Source of the DNA: Candidatus Obscuribacterales bacterium
GTDB lineage: Bacteria; Cyanobacteriota; Vampirovibrionia; Obscuribacterales; Obscuribacteraceae
Assembly: GCA_021732025.1 (NCBI GenBank)
Contig: JAKFVU010000045.1
Location: 31,226 to 95,225, forward strand
DNA length: 64,000 nt
Reading direction: 5' to 3'
The notes under the pieces were generated by a model. It worked only from the letters and a program-made list of their open reading frames with translations, was not told the DNA's origin and did no database searches. Position 1 is the first letter of the stretch. Each line of letters opens with the position of its first letter. Positions 17,796 through 25,655 of this stretch are shown here, piece after piece. Position numbers and translations under genes: made by a program.

Positions 17796-18764
17796 GTGAC
17801 CGATTCAGCCGACAAATCCCATACTTCTCAACCTAGCGTTACGGTATTGGTTTTGCACTGGCGCGGAATTGAAAAAACAAGACGCTGCCTGACCTCACTG
17901 CGCGCCGATACTTATAGTAAAAGCCATGTCTTATTGGTGACCAATGGTTCACCAGAAGGAGACGGCCCCAGCTTAGCGGCCGAATTTCCTGAAGTGGAGC
18001 TCCTTAGCCTCGACCGCAATTATGGCTTTGCTGGCGGCTGCAATCGCGGTATAGAAAAGGCTTTGAGCGATCAGGCTGACTTTGTTTGGCTGCTCAATAA
18101 CGACGCAGTCGCAAAACCAGAAAGTATCGAACACTTAGTCAAAGCCGCACAAGTAAACCCAGACGGCGCAGCTTTCGGAGCCATTGTCTTAGAAGGAAAC
18201 AGCAGCACAGCTGAAGAAGCCGGTCTTGGCGAAATTAACTTCAACAAGGCCAAGACCTATTTGCGCAAAATTGGCTCTAATTCAGAGTCTACCCTTACGC
18301 AGGGCGGTTATTCCTGCGCCTGGTTATCAGGTTCTAATTTACTCCTGCGCAGCAGCGCCCTGCGACAAGTCGGCCTTTTTGATGAGCGTTACTATCTTTA
18401 TTTCGAAGATGTAGAGTTGTGTAAACGACTTACAGATGCTGGTTTTAAGTGTCTGCTCATCCCTGGCTCGACCATTGAGCACGAGGGAAATGCATCAACC
18501 CAAGGTGGTCTTAGCCTCTGGCGCTCGTATTATTACAGCCGCAATCGCCTCCTTTTCTTCACCCAATATTGTTCACCAAACCAGCGCCCCATGGCCCTTA
18601 TGTCTATCTGGGGTCATTTTCTGAAGCACTGTTTGACCTTGCCACTGCGCGGTAAAGCCGGTCAGGCTAGACTAAAAGCAGAGTGGTTAGGACTGAACGA
18701 TTTCTATTCAAAGCGACTGGGGCCAGCTACCTGCCTAGACTGGTGCGAATCGATAAAATTGTAA
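17796..18764 (+). CDS. Family 2 glycosyltransferase (rhamnosyltransferase-like)
   Basis: This 322-residue GT2 enzyme of the GT-A fold starts at GTG 17796. Conserved blocks are SVTVLVLHWRG at the N-terminus, LDRNYGFAGGCNRGI, the nucleotide-metal motif in FVWLLNNDAVA (the NND in place of DxD), LSGSNLLLRSSALRQVGLFD and YFEDVELCKRLTDAGF. This is the pattern of cytoplasmic rhamnosyl- or galactofuranosyl-transferases that extend cell-surface glycans. No membrane helix is visible. It stands alone between unrelated genes; the sugar donor is unknown. Confidence 0.9.
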   Translation: MTDSADKSHTSQPSVTVLVLHWRGIEKTRRCLTSLRADTYSKSHVLLVTNGSPEGDGPSLAAEFPEVELLSLDRNYGFAGGCNRGIEKALSDQADFVWLLNNDAVAKPESIEHLVKAAQVNPDGAAFGAIVLEGNSSTAEEAGLGEINFNKAKTYLRKIGSNSESTLTQGGYSCAWLSGSNLLLRSSALRQVGLFDERYYLYFEDVELCKRLTDAGFKCLLIPGSTIEHEGNASTQGGLSLWRSYYYSRNRLLFFTQYCSPNQRPMALMSIWGHFLKHCLTLPLRGKAGQARLKAEWLGLNDFYSKRLGPATCLDWCESIKL

Positions 18765-18877
18765 AAGCCTGCTATTGGGCCGAAGAGAATGGGAATAATG
18801 GCCATATACAGACCTAAATTTATCTAGACCAAAAATATAGTTGCTCCAACGCTAACTATGGAAACCCCGGAGAAGCA

Positions 18878-20053
18878 GTGGATTTAAGACTGGGAACGAT
18901 TTTAAGCCACTTCGGCTTACTGCAAGAACATGAGTTCGACCGCGCCCTTAAGGTCGCCAATGAAACGCGGCTGCCCGTCGGCAAGGTGCTCGTCATGTTC
19001 GAGCAAATTACCGACAACACTCTAAAGGCAGTAATTGACGCTCAATGGATGCTCAAAGACGGCCTAATCTCGATTAGCCAGGCACAAAATGCAGTAGACC
19101 TTGTGCGCCGCAAGAACTGGGCTTTTAATGACGCCCTAGTAACCATGGGCATCGATGCCTACGCTACCCGTGGCGCTCGTCTAGGAGAGCTTATGGTGGG
19201 CTCTGGACAGCTCAGCGAAGACGAAATCAGAAAGTTTCTCAAAGTCAGTAATTATTCAGGCCTTCCCCTCGGCCGCATTCTACTCTTGCTTGACCGGGTT
19301 AGTGAAAACGCCTTAGGCTCTACCCTCAAGCTACAGCACGATATTAGAGTCGGCGGGCTGGAAATTGATACTGGCTTGGCCTTGATTCGCGAGACAGTAA
19401 AACGAGACCCCGGTAACGGTCGCAATGACAGTTTCTTGTTGGGCGAAATGCTTTCTCACGCCGGCATCTTAAAAGAATCAGAAGTAGCCGTAGCTCTCGA
19501 TATAGCAGCAGCCAACAGCAAGATGGTTGGTGAAGTTCTCACCGAGCACGGGTGGATTTCAGAAACGGTACTAGACAAAGCCTTGAGTTTGCAAAAGAAG
19601 GCACGCTCAAAAGAAATCACCCTAGACGATGCTATCTCAACTCTTAAAGGCCAAGCCGATACCGGTGCTTTTGCGCCATTGTCTGCCTTCGATTTTGTTG
19701 GCCCCACTGACTTTGAGCGCAACATCAGCCTCTATGAATATCTTCGTTTGACTGGTTACATTACTCCCGAAAAACTCTCTGATGTGGTCGCCCGAGCAGC
19801 CAGAGAACCAGCCATCATTGCCGATCTTCAAGCTAGCCCGCAGGCCAGCCTAAAAGAGACACTGAAAATTGCAGTGACCGATTCAAATCGTTTTCTAAGG
19901 CTGCTCTCGAGTGTCTTACCAGACGATAAAGACATCATCGATACTGGCTATGCTTTTCAACAACAAGTGCGCAAAGGCACAATGAAACTCGATCGTTCAA
20001 TTTTAGAATTTACGCTGATGCGCACTAAAAAAGACATGGCCTTTTCACTCTGA
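18878..20053 (+). CDS. Protein with tandem MshEN/GspE-N-like repeats, no ATPase domain
   Basis: This 391-residue protein starts at GTG 18878. It contains three double units of the pattern (R)LGxxLxxxGxLxxxEx, then about five residues, then a second GxxL...L block. They begin at RLGTILSHFGLLQEHE (about residue 4), RLGELMVGSGQLSEDE (about 99) and LLGEMLSHAGILKESE (about 187). A weaker one starts at about 285. This matches the spacing of MshEN domains, which bind cyclic di-GMP at the N-terminus of type II secretion and type IV pilus ATPases. Here they stand without any ATPase. It could be a c-di-GMP or protein-interaction adaptor; binding residues need checking. Confidence 0.6.
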   Translation: MDLRLGTILSHFGLLQEHEFDRALKVANETRLPVGKVLVMFEQITDNTLKAVIDAQWMLKDGLISISQAQNAVDLVRRKNWAFNDALVTMGIDAYATRGARLGELMVGSGQLSEDEIRKFLKVSNYSGLPLGRILLLLDRVSENALGSTLKLQHDIRVGGLEIDTGLALIRETVKRDPGNGRNDSFLLGEMLSHAGILKESEVAVALDIAAANSKMVGEVLTEHGWISETVLDKALSLQKKARSKEITLDDAISTLKGQADTGAFAPLSAFDFVGPTDFERNISLYEYLRLTGYITPEKLSDVVARAAREPAIIADLQASPQASLKETLKIAVTDSNRFLRLLSSVLPDDKDIIDTGYAFQQQVRKGTMKLDRSILEFTLMRTKKDMAFSL

Positions 20054-20128
20054 TAGCTACAATAGCATCACGGATAGTGGCATCAGTTTAGGCAAAAAAC
20101 TTTCAAACTCAGTCTCATAACCGAGCCG

Positions 20129-20173
20129 TCAGCTAATGAATTATCAGCTAATTAAGCATCAGCTAACGAGGCT
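20129..20173. repeat. Three 15-bp direct repeats at a gene end
   Basis: TCAGCTAA recurs at 20129, 20144 and 20159, giving three units with exact 15-bp spacing. The third unit includes the stop codon of the minus-strand gene at 20163, so each unit carries an in-phase TAG on that strand. It probably arose by slippage duplication of the gene's end. Confidence 0.7.
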
Positions 20174-21431
20174 TTCCATCAGGACCTAACACGGCAATTG
20201 GTGCCACTATTGTGTCTGCGACAGGTACTTCACTATTGAAGAAATGAAGGCTATGACGCACCACAGTGGGAACAGGATTAGTCACTACAGCATTAACTGT
20301 TAGGTCGCCGGTGCCTTCATTGCGAGTCATAAAAATGCGCTTGATCTGGGCTTCATTGTCAATTTGAACACCTTTATTTAGATAAAGAGGTACATCCAAT
20401 TTTACTTTCAGACCTTCGATGTTTTTCAATTCAGGATACTTACCATCACCCAATTGAAAGCGCAGTGAATCAACTTCAATGCCTGAAATGCGTATTCCCG
20501 CAGCAACGTCACGTTTCTCTGGCAGAGAAATTTCAGTCTTCATATCTCTATCAATGACAAAGCGGTTAGCACCTTCTTTTGCAATAGATTTGATTCCACC
20601 AACAGCTCGCAGCATCATTTCGCGGCTCTGAGCGTCCATCTCGACACCGGCAACAGTCATGCCAAACTTGACCACATCGTTTGTGTTTTCGGCACTAATT
20701 TTTATAGGTGGCATCTGTTTAAGTGCTTCTGTCGCTTTCACCATTGGTGACTCAAGAGCCATTTTGGCCCAACGGGCTTCAAACTCATCTTCTTTACGGG
20801 GCAAGTAAAAACGATCGGCTGCATCGCGCACTTGCTGTTTCAAATCAAATTCTTGGCGCAAGCGTGTCTGCTCTTTCTGCTCATAGTAAGAGGGCTCTTG
20901 CCGCGGAGAGTGACATTGAATGGTCGAAGTAAAACGCGGAGTCATACGCTCAAGCCTAGATAAATCAGCCATATCAGAACGCATCGCTACTAGGTTGGTT
21001 CTTATTTTGCTATTCAAATCACCAGAGCCTGGTACCAAACCTTCGATTTGCCGAGCGTAAGCAGTCTTTTCATCGCTTGTTTTGGCTAAAGTGTAATCAC
21101 GGCGGGCACGGCGCAAATCATCTTTCTGTTCAGTACTCAAACCATTTTCGGCAGCGTTTCTTTGTCTTACTAAGCCTTGAACCTGCTCTACCTGCACAGC
21201 AGTTTTTGATCTCTCGCCGCCGTTTACAAACGGATCGTCAAACCTGAGAAAACCGTCGTTAAAAGTATTGCCGGTGCTTTTACCGCTGGCGTCTCTAGCA
21301 TCTTTGAAAACATCTCTGCTTGTGGACAAGCCAGGGGCCTTACGATCGCCATCTAGGTCAAGTAGAAAGCGCCGGAGAGCGGCCGTATCTGCCTTATCAA
21401 CTTGTGAGCCGCCTAATCTGCCATCGCTCAT
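20163..21431 (-). CDS. Hypothetical protein, beta-rich C-terminal half
   Basis: The frame is open from 21503, but the ATG at 21431 is preferred because AAGGA lies seven bases before it; the product is then 422 residues. The N-terminal half is charged and helical (LRRARRDYTLAKTSDEKTA, LRQEFDLKQQVRDAADRFY). The C-terminal half reads like repeated beta strands (ISAENTNDVVKFGMTVAGVE, GIRISGIEVDSLRFQLGD, EGLKVKLDVPLYLNKGVQID). There is no signal peptide and no family that I recognise. No function is proposed. Confidence 0.6.
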   Translation of the reverse strand: MSDGRLGGSQVDKADTAALRRFLLDLDGDRKAPGLSTSRDVFKDARDASGKSTGNTFNDGFLRFDDPFVNGGERSKTAVQVEQVQGLVRQRNAAENGLSTEQKDDLRRARRDYTLAKTSDEKTAYARQIEGLVPGSGDLNSKIRTNLVAMRSDMADLSRLERMTPRFTSTIQCHSPRQEPSYYEQKEQTRLRQEFDLKQQVRDAADRFYLPRKEDEFEARWAKMALESPMVKATEALKQMPPIKISAENTNDVVKFGMTVAGVEMDAQSREMMLRAVGGIKSIAKEGANRFVIDRDMKTEISLPEKRDVAAGIRISGIEVDSLRFQLGDGKYPELKNIEGLKVKLDVPLYLNKGVQIDNEAQIKRIFMTRNEGTGDLTVNAVVTNPVPTVVRHSLHFFNSEVPVADTIVAPIAVLGPDGKPR

Positions 21432-21623
21432 CTGCCATTCCTTAAAAGTGCCATTCCTTCGAAGTGCTCGAAAAACCTTGGTAAGAAGGTCTATCCAAAC
21501 CATTTAAAAATTAGACAATGAGATTGTCCACAGTTGTATTTATTTCATCGGCTTATTGGGTTTGTATAGCTGGTCAAAAATTATTTCCGTTGCTCTGTCC
21601 AAAACTTCGTGATAATCTAGTAA

Positions 21624-21633
21624 TACAGCTGTA
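21624..21633. promoter_or_regulatory. Possible operator of the VapBC-type pair
   Basis: TACAGCTGTA is a perfect 10-bp palindrome flanked by AATAC-like direct repeats. It lies 33 bases before the antitoxin GTG. Ribbon-helix-helix antitoxins normally autoregulate through short palindromes at this position. The role is inferred from position alone. Confidence 0.4.
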
Positions 21634-21665
21634 ATACAAATTCAATTCGCGTTCGAGGTGTTGTC

Positions 21666-21959
21666 GTGACTCTTACAGTAAGACTTGACGATCAAGACGA
21701 GTTCAAGCTTCAACAGATTGTTGAAGCCGAAAATGCTGAGAGTCAAAGCGCCTTGATCCGAAATTGGATCGACGAAAAATGGAATGCCCTACAATCGACG
21801 CGAACGTTTGTCGAAAGAAGGGGTGGGCATCCCCAGCATTTGCTTTCTGCGCCGGCAGACTCTAGCGAGCGAGCGAGTAGAAAGTCCAAATTGGCTGAAC
21901 GCTTTGAACAGAAGGCGCAAGCACGAAAGACTTTGAAAAACGAAAAAAGCAATGGGTAG
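21666..21959 (+). CDS. Ribbon-helix-helix antitoxin-like protein
   Basis: This 97-residue protein starts at GTG 21666 behind GAGG. The first 45 residues fit a ribbon-helix-helix (CopG/MetJ-type) DNA-binding fold: the strand MTLTVRLDDQ, then helices EFKLQQIVEAENAES and SALIRNWIDEKW. The C-terminal 50 residues are basic and probably disordered until they wrap the toxin. Its end overlaps the following PIN-domain gene by eight bases, the usual antitoxin-then-toxin order. It is likely to neutralise the PIN ribonuclease and repress its own promoter. Confidence 0.75.
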   Translation: MTLTVRLDDQDEFKLQQIVEAENAESQSALIRNWIDEKWNALQSTRTFVERRGGHPQHLLSAPADSSERASRKSKLAERFEQKAQARKTLKNEKSNG

Positions 21960-22446
21960 GCCAGTAAAGAAGACTTCTAGTAAGCCCACGAGTAACCTTG
22001 TCAAAACTCCAAGCGCTAGGTTTCTGAGCAAGACACTAATAGATGCTGGTCCAATTGTTGCTTATTACAGCGAGAGTGACCAGTGGCACGTAGCTATCAC
22101 TGAGTTTCTCACTACTTTTCGCGGTCAATTCATCACTACCACTGCAGTCATAACTGAAGCACTCTGGCTTTTGAGCAGTGATGTTGAAGTTCAAAATGAA
22201 TTTCTATGCGACTTAGCGAACGAATTATTTTTGGTGGAGGAGTTGAGTACAGTTGATTTCGCTAAAATTGCCGAACTAAATAGCAAGTATCGAAATGTAC
22301 CAGCTGATTTTGCTGACCTCTCGTTAATAGTTGTTTCCGAAAGGCTCGGTATAACTGACATAGTTACCCTCGACTCAGACTTTGATATCTATCGGCGCCT
22401 ACGCAACAAGCCCTTCAAAAGACTTTTTTTACCGTCAAAGAGCTGA
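21952..22446 (+). CDS. PIN-domain ribonuclease toxin (VapC-like)
   Basis: This 164-residue protein has the four-acid PIN active site: TLIDAGPIVAYY (Asp31), VITEALWLL (Glu69), PADFADLSL (Asp119/Asp122) and VTLDSDFDIY (Asp141/Asp143). The family cleaves tRNA or rRNA. The N-terminal 27 residues (RPVKKTSSKPTS...) are a basic extension upstream of the usual PIN start, so a downstream initiation codon is possible. It overlaps the antitoxin gene by eight bases and converges on jag, with two palindromes between. Confidence 0.82.
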   Translation: MGRPVKKTSSKPTSNLVKTPSARFLSKTLIDAGPIVAYYSESDQWHVAITEFLTTFRGQFITTTAVITEALWLLSSDVEVQNEFLCDLANELFLVEELSTVDFAKIAELNSKYRNVPADFADLSLIVVSERLGITDIVTLDSDFDIYRRLRNKPFKRLFLPSKS

Positions 22447-22462
22447 TTATCCTGAACACAAT

Positions 22463-22486
22463 AAATGAGTGTATATACACTCATTT
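22463..22486. repeat. 24-bp perfect palindrome
   Basis: AAATGAGTGTAT followed by ATACACTCATTT is a perfect palindrome with no spacer, 16 bases after the PIN-toxin stop. It shares its last four bases with the next palindrome. As RNA it could form a hairpin on either strand. Confidence 0.9.
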
Positions 22487-22520
22487 GAGAAATACTTGAG
22501 TACTCAAGTATTTCTCAAAT
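22483..22520. repeat. 38-bp perfect palindrome, likely bidirectional terminator or cruciform
   Basis: The left arm ATTTGAGAAATACTTGAGT (22483-22501) is mirrored exactly by 22502-22520, giving 19 paired bases with no loop. It sits between the convergent toxin and jag genes. That position suits bidirectional transcription termination, though no T tract follows. A spacer-free palindrome of this size is normally unstable in E. coli-like hosts. Confidence 0.9.
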
Positions 22521-22611
22521 AGACAACCTAAGGCAAACATTCAAACTTTCAAGCACGCAAGCAGCTAAGACCTGAAATTAGGGCCTATATTCAAGACCTA
22601 TTTTTAAATCA

Positions 22612-23193
22612 CTATTTAGGCTGAGTATCAGCGTCAATCTCATCGAGATCATCATCGTCGCCAATCTGCGAACCATACTCTTCGTCTTCAGCAGAAGTAC
22701 CGCGCTCGCCATCAGGCAAGCCTTTATAGCTAATCACGATGTGACGGTCTGGGCCTTCGCCTTCGCTCTCTGATGCTAGTTCAGGAAAAGCTTCTTGCAA
22801 ATAATTGTGCACTAGACGTCTGTCGTATGCCGACATAGCGAGTAGTGGGTAATGCTCATTATCACCGTTGAGAACAGCTACAGCACCTTGCTTAGCGCTT
22901 TCTTCGAGAGTGCGGCGGCGACGGGTGCGGTAGTCTAAAACGTCAACAATAAAGTGCTCACGACCAAGAGAGTTACTCTTCACCATTTGCCGCAAAACAA
23001 ATTGCAGTGCTTCTAAAGTTTGGCCATTGCGACCAATTAGCATGCGCGCATCATCGCTTTTGCAGTCAATGCGATAACAGCAGGTGCTGTCGTCAACTTC
23101 TAATTTTTCTACCGAAGCATCAATGTCGAGAATAGCCAAAATCTTTTCGAGATAGTCTTTGGCATTGTCATCCAGGGTGTTTAGATTCATCAT
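22612..23193 (-). CDS. jag: RNA-binding protein Jag/KhpB (KH and R3H domains)
   Basis: This 193-residue protein has a type II KH domain with the GRNGQ loop at residues 54-58 (ARMLIGRNGQTLEALQFVL). An R3H domain follows at about 99-160, with the motif SAYDRRLVHNYLQ. The acidic C-terminal tail is 35 residues. The N-terminal Jag_N domain found in Firmicutes is absent. KhpB binds RNA and affects cell elongation or division. Its start overlaps the yidC stop by four bases, the conserved yidC-jag arrangement. Confidence 0.93.
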   Translation of the reverse strand: MMNLNTLDDNAKDYLEKILAILDIDASVEKLEVDDSTCCYRIDCKSDDARMLIGRNGQTLEALQFVLRQMVKSNSLGREHFIVDVLDYRTRRRRTLEESAKQGAVAVLNGDNEHYPLLAMSAYDRRLVHNYLQEAFPELASESEGEGPDRHIVISYKGLPDGERGTSAEDEEYGSQIGDDDDLDEIDADTQPK

Positions 23194-24455
23194 TGCTTTT
23201 TCTTCTTCTTCTTAGATTTACCCGCGTCAATTGTCTCGCCAACTTTGTCGGCTTGACCAAACTTGATTGTGCCGCCCTCATCTTTGCTGCTGCCATTTTT
23301 AGGCTCAGATGGGGTGACATCGATAGTTCTTGGTGCTTCTTTCTTGCCAGAATTTGGCCCATTACCAGGCCCAGATTTTGGTGTAATCGGCGAAGCTGTC
23401 ATAGCTGCCGAATCAAAACCATCAGGATCAATTAAAGGCTCTGGTGGAGTGCGCATAACCAACCAAGTTTGCGCTGTCTGGAAGAGGTTAGAGACAACCA
23501 TATAGAGATAAACGCCCGTAGGCAACGGAATAAAGAAGAAGCTCACCGACATAGCAATGGGCATGTACTTCATGGTGTCTTGGGTGACACGCTGACTTTC
23601 ATCCATATCTTCAGGATTTTGCTTAGCCATTGTCAGCTTCGATGACAAGAACATTGAAGCGCCAAAAGCAATAATCAAGAAGACCAAGTCAAAGTTTTGC
23701 GGCTTGAGCAAATCAAGGCCAGTAGCGGTTTTGCCTAACGAATTGATAAAGAGGAATGAATCTCTCTTAGCAATACCGTGAACCACTCCCTCTACATGAA
23801 ACTCGCCTGGTACAGCAAAAACCGCATGGCCAGTCTGATCAATCACACCTTGAGTAGGAGTTGCGAAGTTGCCGCCAAATTTCATTACCCACAACGGTTT
23901 GAAATCTTCAGGTAATTTGCCTTCAGTGGCGCGTGTACCAAAATCAATCGAGTCGCCTACTAAAACTGTAGACTCGCCTGGGAAAACAATTACTTTCGAG
24001 AGAACGCCCTCTGGGCTGACATAAGGGCTGTTGTTACCAGAGGTCTCAGCGCGATGCACTTTGCTAGCGTCTTTGGCTTCAACCACAGTGACTTTGACAT
24101 CAATTGGTTTATCGCCAAAAGGAGGGCCGTTAAATGTACCGAAAAGGGCAAACAGAATAGGTAACTGCACAAGCATTGGTAAGCAGCCGCCTAGCGGATT
24201 GGCTTTGTTCTTGGCGTAGAACTCCATTACTTTCTTCTGCAGCATCTCTGGATCGCCTTTATAGCGCTCCTGGATGAGTTTCATGCGCGGCTGCAGCAAT
24301 TGCATCTTCTGCATGCTTTTAGTCGACGCTGAAACCAAGGGCCAGACAATTATTCTTACGGCCACAGTCAGCAGAATTATTGACAAGCCATAGCTGTGGG
24401 TAAATTCAACGAGCTTCTGCAGCGCCGGAATCATCAACTGGTAAGTAATATCCAC
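23190..24455 (-). CDS. yidC: Membrane protein insertase YidC/Oxa1, with inserted periplasmic domain
   Basis: This 421-residue protein has the Oxa1/YidC helices: LSIILLTVAVRIIVWPL with the hydrophilic-groove Arg, then the KMQLLQPRMKLIQERYKGD hairpin, then GGCLPMLVQLPILFALFGTF. The next core helix appears only after an insertion of about 120 residues (NGPPFGDKP... to ...LLKPQNFD). The final helices are FDLVFLIIAFGASMFL, YMPIAMSVSFFFIPLPTG and LYMVVSNLFQTAQTW. The insertion is beta-rich (VLVGDSIDFGTRA, AVFAVPGEFHVEGVV) and lies in the external loop. The lysine-rich tail (KSKKKKKKQ) can contact ribosomes. It inserts membrane proteins and is coupled to jag. Confidence 0.95.
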   Translation of the reverse strand: MDITYQLMIPALQKLVEFTHSYGLSIILLTVAVRIIVWPLVSASTKSMQKMQLLQPRMKLIQERYKGDPEMLQKKVMEFYAKNKANPLGGCLPMLVQLPILFALFGTFNGPPFGDKPIDVKVTVVEAKDASKVHRAETSGNNSPYVSPEGVLSKVIVFPGESTVLVGDSIDFGTRATEGKLPEDFKPLWVMKFGGNFATPTQGVIDQTGHAVFAVPGEFHVEGVVHGIAKRDSFLFINSLGKTATGLDLLKPQNFDLVFLIIAFGASMFLSSKLTMAKQNPEDMDESQRVTQDTMKYMPIAMSVSFFFIPLPTGVYLYMVVSNLFQTAQTWLVMRTPPEPLIDPDGFDSAAMTASPITPKSGPGNGPNSGKKEAPRTIDVTPSEPKNGSSKDEGGTIKFGQADKVGETIDAGKSKKKKKKQ

Positions 24456-24458
24456 TGG

Positions 24459-24752
24459 TTACCTTGTACCTCTGTTAATTCCGCGGCTAATAAATTTATC
24501 GTGAACTCTAGTCTGCAAGCTCGTTTGCTTGGTTTCAATACTCAGTGGCACTTCATCCACTCCACCATCATTGAAAGGATGGCATTTGCACAAACGAATG
24601 GTACCTAGCTTAAGCCCCATGAAAACACCATGACACTCAATTGCTTCAACCATATATTGTGAACAAGATGGGTAAAACCTGCATGATGGCTGTCTCAAGA
24701 AGCGAGTCTTTTGATATGTCTTTAAAAGCAAAAGTAATATTCTTGAAATCAT
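24459..24752 (-). CDS. yidD: Membrane protein insertion efficiency factor YidD
   Basis: This 97-residue protein carries the complete YidD signature: ISRILLLLLKTYQKT, CRFYPSCSQYMVEAIE, HGVFMGLKLGTIRLCKCHPF and GGVDEVP. YidD is a small membrane-associated helper of YidC. It starts inside the end of rnpA (four-base overlap) and ends three bases before yidC, so the cluster is tightly coupled. The C-terminal 25 residues (KQTSLQTRVHDKFISRGINR) extend slightly beyond typical members. Confidence 0.95.
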   Translation of the reverse strand: MISRILLLLLKTYQKTRFLRQPSCRFYPSCSQYMVEAIECHGVFMGLKLGTIRLCKCHPFNDGGVDEVPLSIETKQTSLQTRVHDKFISRGINRGTR

Positions 24753-25195
24753 TGCTTCTGACCAAACTTTTTGCCGGCTTTCAGTAGACTTTCTCTGATG
24801 GCCGCAGCAATCTCAGTAAAACCAAGGGTAAGAGCTGTGGGATTGATTACATAAACCAAGGCGTACCAACGGTGCATTGCTGCTTCTTGTCTGAAGCTCT
24901 CGTCAAAGCTGTTTTTCAACAACCTATATGCTTCTCTCACTCTGCGTTTGGCGCGATTTCTCTTGCAAGCGCTTTTGAAGACCTTCTTAGAAATTGAAAA
25001 ACCAACTAAAGGTAGCTTTAGCTGGTTGCCGGGCTTTGCTTTTGCCACAGCCTCAGGTCTGGCTTTGCCTTTGCCAGTCGGGGGCCGTCTATGTAACACA
25101 TAAAGCGTCCCGCAACCAAACGAAACGCTATTCCTCGCTGCATAAGCACGCTGGAAAACGCTTGTTTTGCGTAGACGCTCATGAGCAGGTAACAT
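24749..25195 (-). CDS. rnpA: Ribonuclease P protein component
   Basis: RnpA binds RNase P RNA and helps recognise the 5' leader of pre-tRNA. The protein has the RNR signature KRNRAKRRVREAYRLL and the N-terminal landmark LPAHERLRKTSVFQRAY. I place the start at ATG 25195 because the family begins at that block; a TTG at 25219, preceded by AGGG, would add eight residues. A 25-residue insertion rich in Lys/Ala/Pro (PPTGKGKARPEAVAKAKPGN) separates the second and third strands, making the protein about 149 residues against the usual 115-125. It follows rpmH by 31 bases. Confidence 0.93.
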   Translation of the reverse strand: MLPAHERLRKTSVFQRAYAARNSVSFGCGTLYVLHRRPPTGKGKARPEAVAKAKPGNQLKLPLVGFSISKKVFKSACKRNRAKRRVREAYRLLKNSFDESFRQEAAMHRWYALVYVINPTALTLGFTEIAAAIRESLLKAGKKFGQKQ

Positions 25196-25225
25196 TTTAT
25201 GCTTAAAGCAAACCCGCAAATGACC

Positions 25226-25360
25226 CTATACGGATAGTCTGTAGCGGCCCTTGGCGCGGCGGGCTCTGATCACTTTTTGACCAGATGCAGTGGACATTCT
25301 TTTCAAGAAACCGCTGCCTCTTTTGGCTTTGCGGATAGCGCCTCTAAGTGTTCTTTTCAT
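25226..25360 (-). CDS. rpmH: 50S ribosomal protein L34
   Basis: Reading the minus strand from ATG 25360 to TAG 25226 gives 44 residues starting [19 protein letters not shown] and ending [13 protein letters not shown]. This is the length and motif pattern of L34 (usually MKRT..PS..KR.R..GFR.RM.T..GR.V...RR.KGR..L). The usual N-terminal QPS is replaced by RGAIRKA. It heads the rpmH-rnpA-yidD-yidC-jag operon and is transcribed divergently from dnaA. Confidence 0.95.
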   Translation of the reverse strand: MKRTLRGAIRKAKRGSGFLKRMSTASGQKVIRARRAKGRYRLSV

Positions 25361-25565
25361 TACAACTAATACCTAAATTGAGACAAACAAGAATGAGAGC
25401 TAAAAATGTTTTCGGCATTGATGGCTATCATTCTATCGATAGGATAGCTATGCTATCATCTATTGCAAATACTTCGCGCTGTCTGTCCGTCTGGGCAGAC
25501 TAAAAATTTACGAATCCACCCCCTTTCTTGCTCTTTTCTAACCTTGCCAAAGGTGCAGAGCAAGA

Positions 25566-25618
25566 TGTCAGACACAATCGTCTATTGAGGGGATGGGTTC
25601 GTCTTATTGTCGGACACA
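25566..25618. promoter_or_regulatory. Paired TGTCRGACACA sites upstream of dnaA
   Basis: TGTCAGACACA at 25566-25576 and TGTCGGACACA at 25608-25618 are spaced 42 bp start to start, about four helical turns. Each contains the palindrome TGTC-N-GACA. They lie 38-90 bases before the dnaA ATG in the rpmH/dnaA divergent gap (25361-25655), a position suited to a regulator of dnaA. The gap also has the palindrome CTATCGATAG (about 25433) and no consensus DnaA box. Confidence 0.5.
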
Positions 25619-25655
25619 CAAAATGGGCGCGAGCCTTAAATCAGAGAACTAAGCG

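Noticed and set aside
25361..25655. Origin of replication in the rpmH-dnaA gap
   Set aside because: No DnaA-box match was found there; the dnaA-dnaN gap has two.
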